From Diplonema japonicum (taxonomy: Eukaryota > Euglenozoa > Diplonemea > Diplonemida > Diplonemidae): a stretch of DNA of 64,000 nucleotides. The DNA lies in assembly GCA_964019335.1 (NCBI GenBank), contig OZ025696.1, positions 310,001 through 374,000 on the forward strand, given 5' to 3'. The position numbers and the translations under genes were made by a program. Under the pieces are notes generated by a model. The model ran no database searches. It was not told where the DNA came from and worked only from the letters and a program-made list of their open reading frames with translations. Below, in pieces: positions 63,429-64,000 of the stretch (position 1 is its first letter; the number at the start of each line of letters is the position of its first letter).

Positions 63429-64000
63429 TTATTCTTTTTCTTCTAAACTTTGAACAGAAACAAAAGGGGTTAAGGCGGTCCCAACTTTAGTCCACTGTTC
63501 CAGCTCACCGGCTTCCAGCCTGATGTAGTACACAAAAGCGAAAGCAACCGGGATCAGAAAAGAAAATATATTTGAAGTAAACACCACACATTGCATCGGG
63601 GTGAAGCCCATAGAGGTGCGGGAGGAGGGGGCACTGTTGCAATCGTCTGTGGACCACGCCTCGCACGTCACATTGGCAACATCATTGTACGCATTGATCA
63701 TGTCCCTGCTACACGTGCTGTTCGCAAGGCAGGGAAGCTCATCCACAACAGCAACCCCACATCCTTGAAACGAGCTCTGCTCCATCTGACAGGACGCAGC
63801 CATCATGACGGCCGCACCTGTTATTACTGCAATCTTCATCATGATCACAACCAACCCATACAGAACGTATATAGCAGTAACGCCACGATTGCCTTTGAGC
63901 ACACCCCACATCCCAAGGGGGAAGGCTGACCACAGAAGGATGAGCCCTGCTATGGTTGCATTCCGCAGTGCAGTCGGTTGCGTAGACAGGGCAAGGGTGA
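63429..64000 (-). CDS. four-helix membrane protein with conserved Cys-rich loop (family copy 4, 5' partial)
   Basis: The frame enters from the window edge at STQPTALRNATIAGLILLWS and runs to the stop at 63429, about 190 residues. It has helix 2 (GLILLWSAFPLGMWGVL, close to copy 1), helix 3, the family loop (CLANSTCSRDMINAYNDVA) and helix 4 (VVFTSNIFSFLIPVAFAFVYY). The N-terminus and helix 1 lie beyond the window. Confidence 0.76.
   Translation of the reverse strand, partial: TLALSTQPTALRNATIAGLILLWSAFPLGMWGVLKGNRGVTAIYVLYGLVVIMMKIAVITGAAVMMAASCQMEQSSFQGCGVAVVDELPCLANSTCSRDMINAYNDVANVTCEAWSTDDCNSAPSSRTSMGFTPMQCVVFTSNIFSFLIPVAFAFVYYIRLEAGELEQWTKVGTALTPFVSVQSLEEKE

Noticed and set aside
1-64000. 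CRISPR arrays, bacterial operons or ribosome-binding sites
   Set aside because: No spaced direct repeats of that kind; short introns, pyrimidine-AG signals and family content are eukaryotic.

Overview
The window looks like nuclear DNA from a euglenozoan protist, most likely a diplonemid; this is inferred from gene layout, not from a marker gene. Almost every convincing gene lies on the minus strand. Only the partial gene at 1-174 points the other way and converges on them, which is how directional gene clusters end. Many coding starts are preceded (on the coding strand) by a long T or C run and then an AG 20-80 bases before the ATG, as expected for spliced-leader trans-splicing. Several genes also carry short GT-AG cis introns of 46-87 bases. 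Intergenic DNA is full of homopolymer runs and transposon debris.

Region by region, left to right. 1-7.4 kb: end of a plus-strand gene, then minus-strand genes for a small basic protein, a lipocalin, a CmcJ/NvfI-type Fe(II)/2-oxoglutarate oxygenase, a secreted or type II membrane protein of unknown family, and two membrane-anchored proteins with a decayed class III nucleotide-cyclase domain. 7.4-11.6 kb: no intact gene; a hAT-like element with a broken BED zinc finger, a nearly perfect 183-base-arm palindrome, and dispersed repeats. 11.6-22.5 kb: a 1388-residue membrane-anchored astacin metalloprotease, a four-helix membrane protein, miniature inverted-repeat elements, and a Pro/Thr-rich surface protein whose multi-helix C-terminus is frame-broken.

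23-41 kb: a tandem array of a two-gene module, cyclase-like receptor followed by a spliced GH31 glycosidase. Units A and B are almost identical; unit C has diverged, has an extra intron, and its cyclase is cut down to the 3' end and abuts a stray GH31 5' end. Small plus-strand ORFs and their remnants sit between units.

41-56.4 kb: a spliced gene for a 3818-residue ankyrin-anoctamin protein, a CFAP119/CCDC189-like coiled-coil protein, and an MLO-like seven-helix protein with a C-terminal B-box. 56.4-59.7 kb: retroelement and transposon remnants and a 200-N assembly gap. 59.9-64 kb: three more members of the four-helix family.

Functionally the window is dominated by secreted and surface proteins (glycosidases, astacin, mucin-like stalk proteins, lipocalin, receptors). 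The repeated pairing of a receptor-like pseudo-cyclase with a secreted glycosidase is the best candidate for an undescribed module. Two multigene families show highly homogenised segments next to locally diversified membrane segments, a pattern that suggests ectopic gene conversion.
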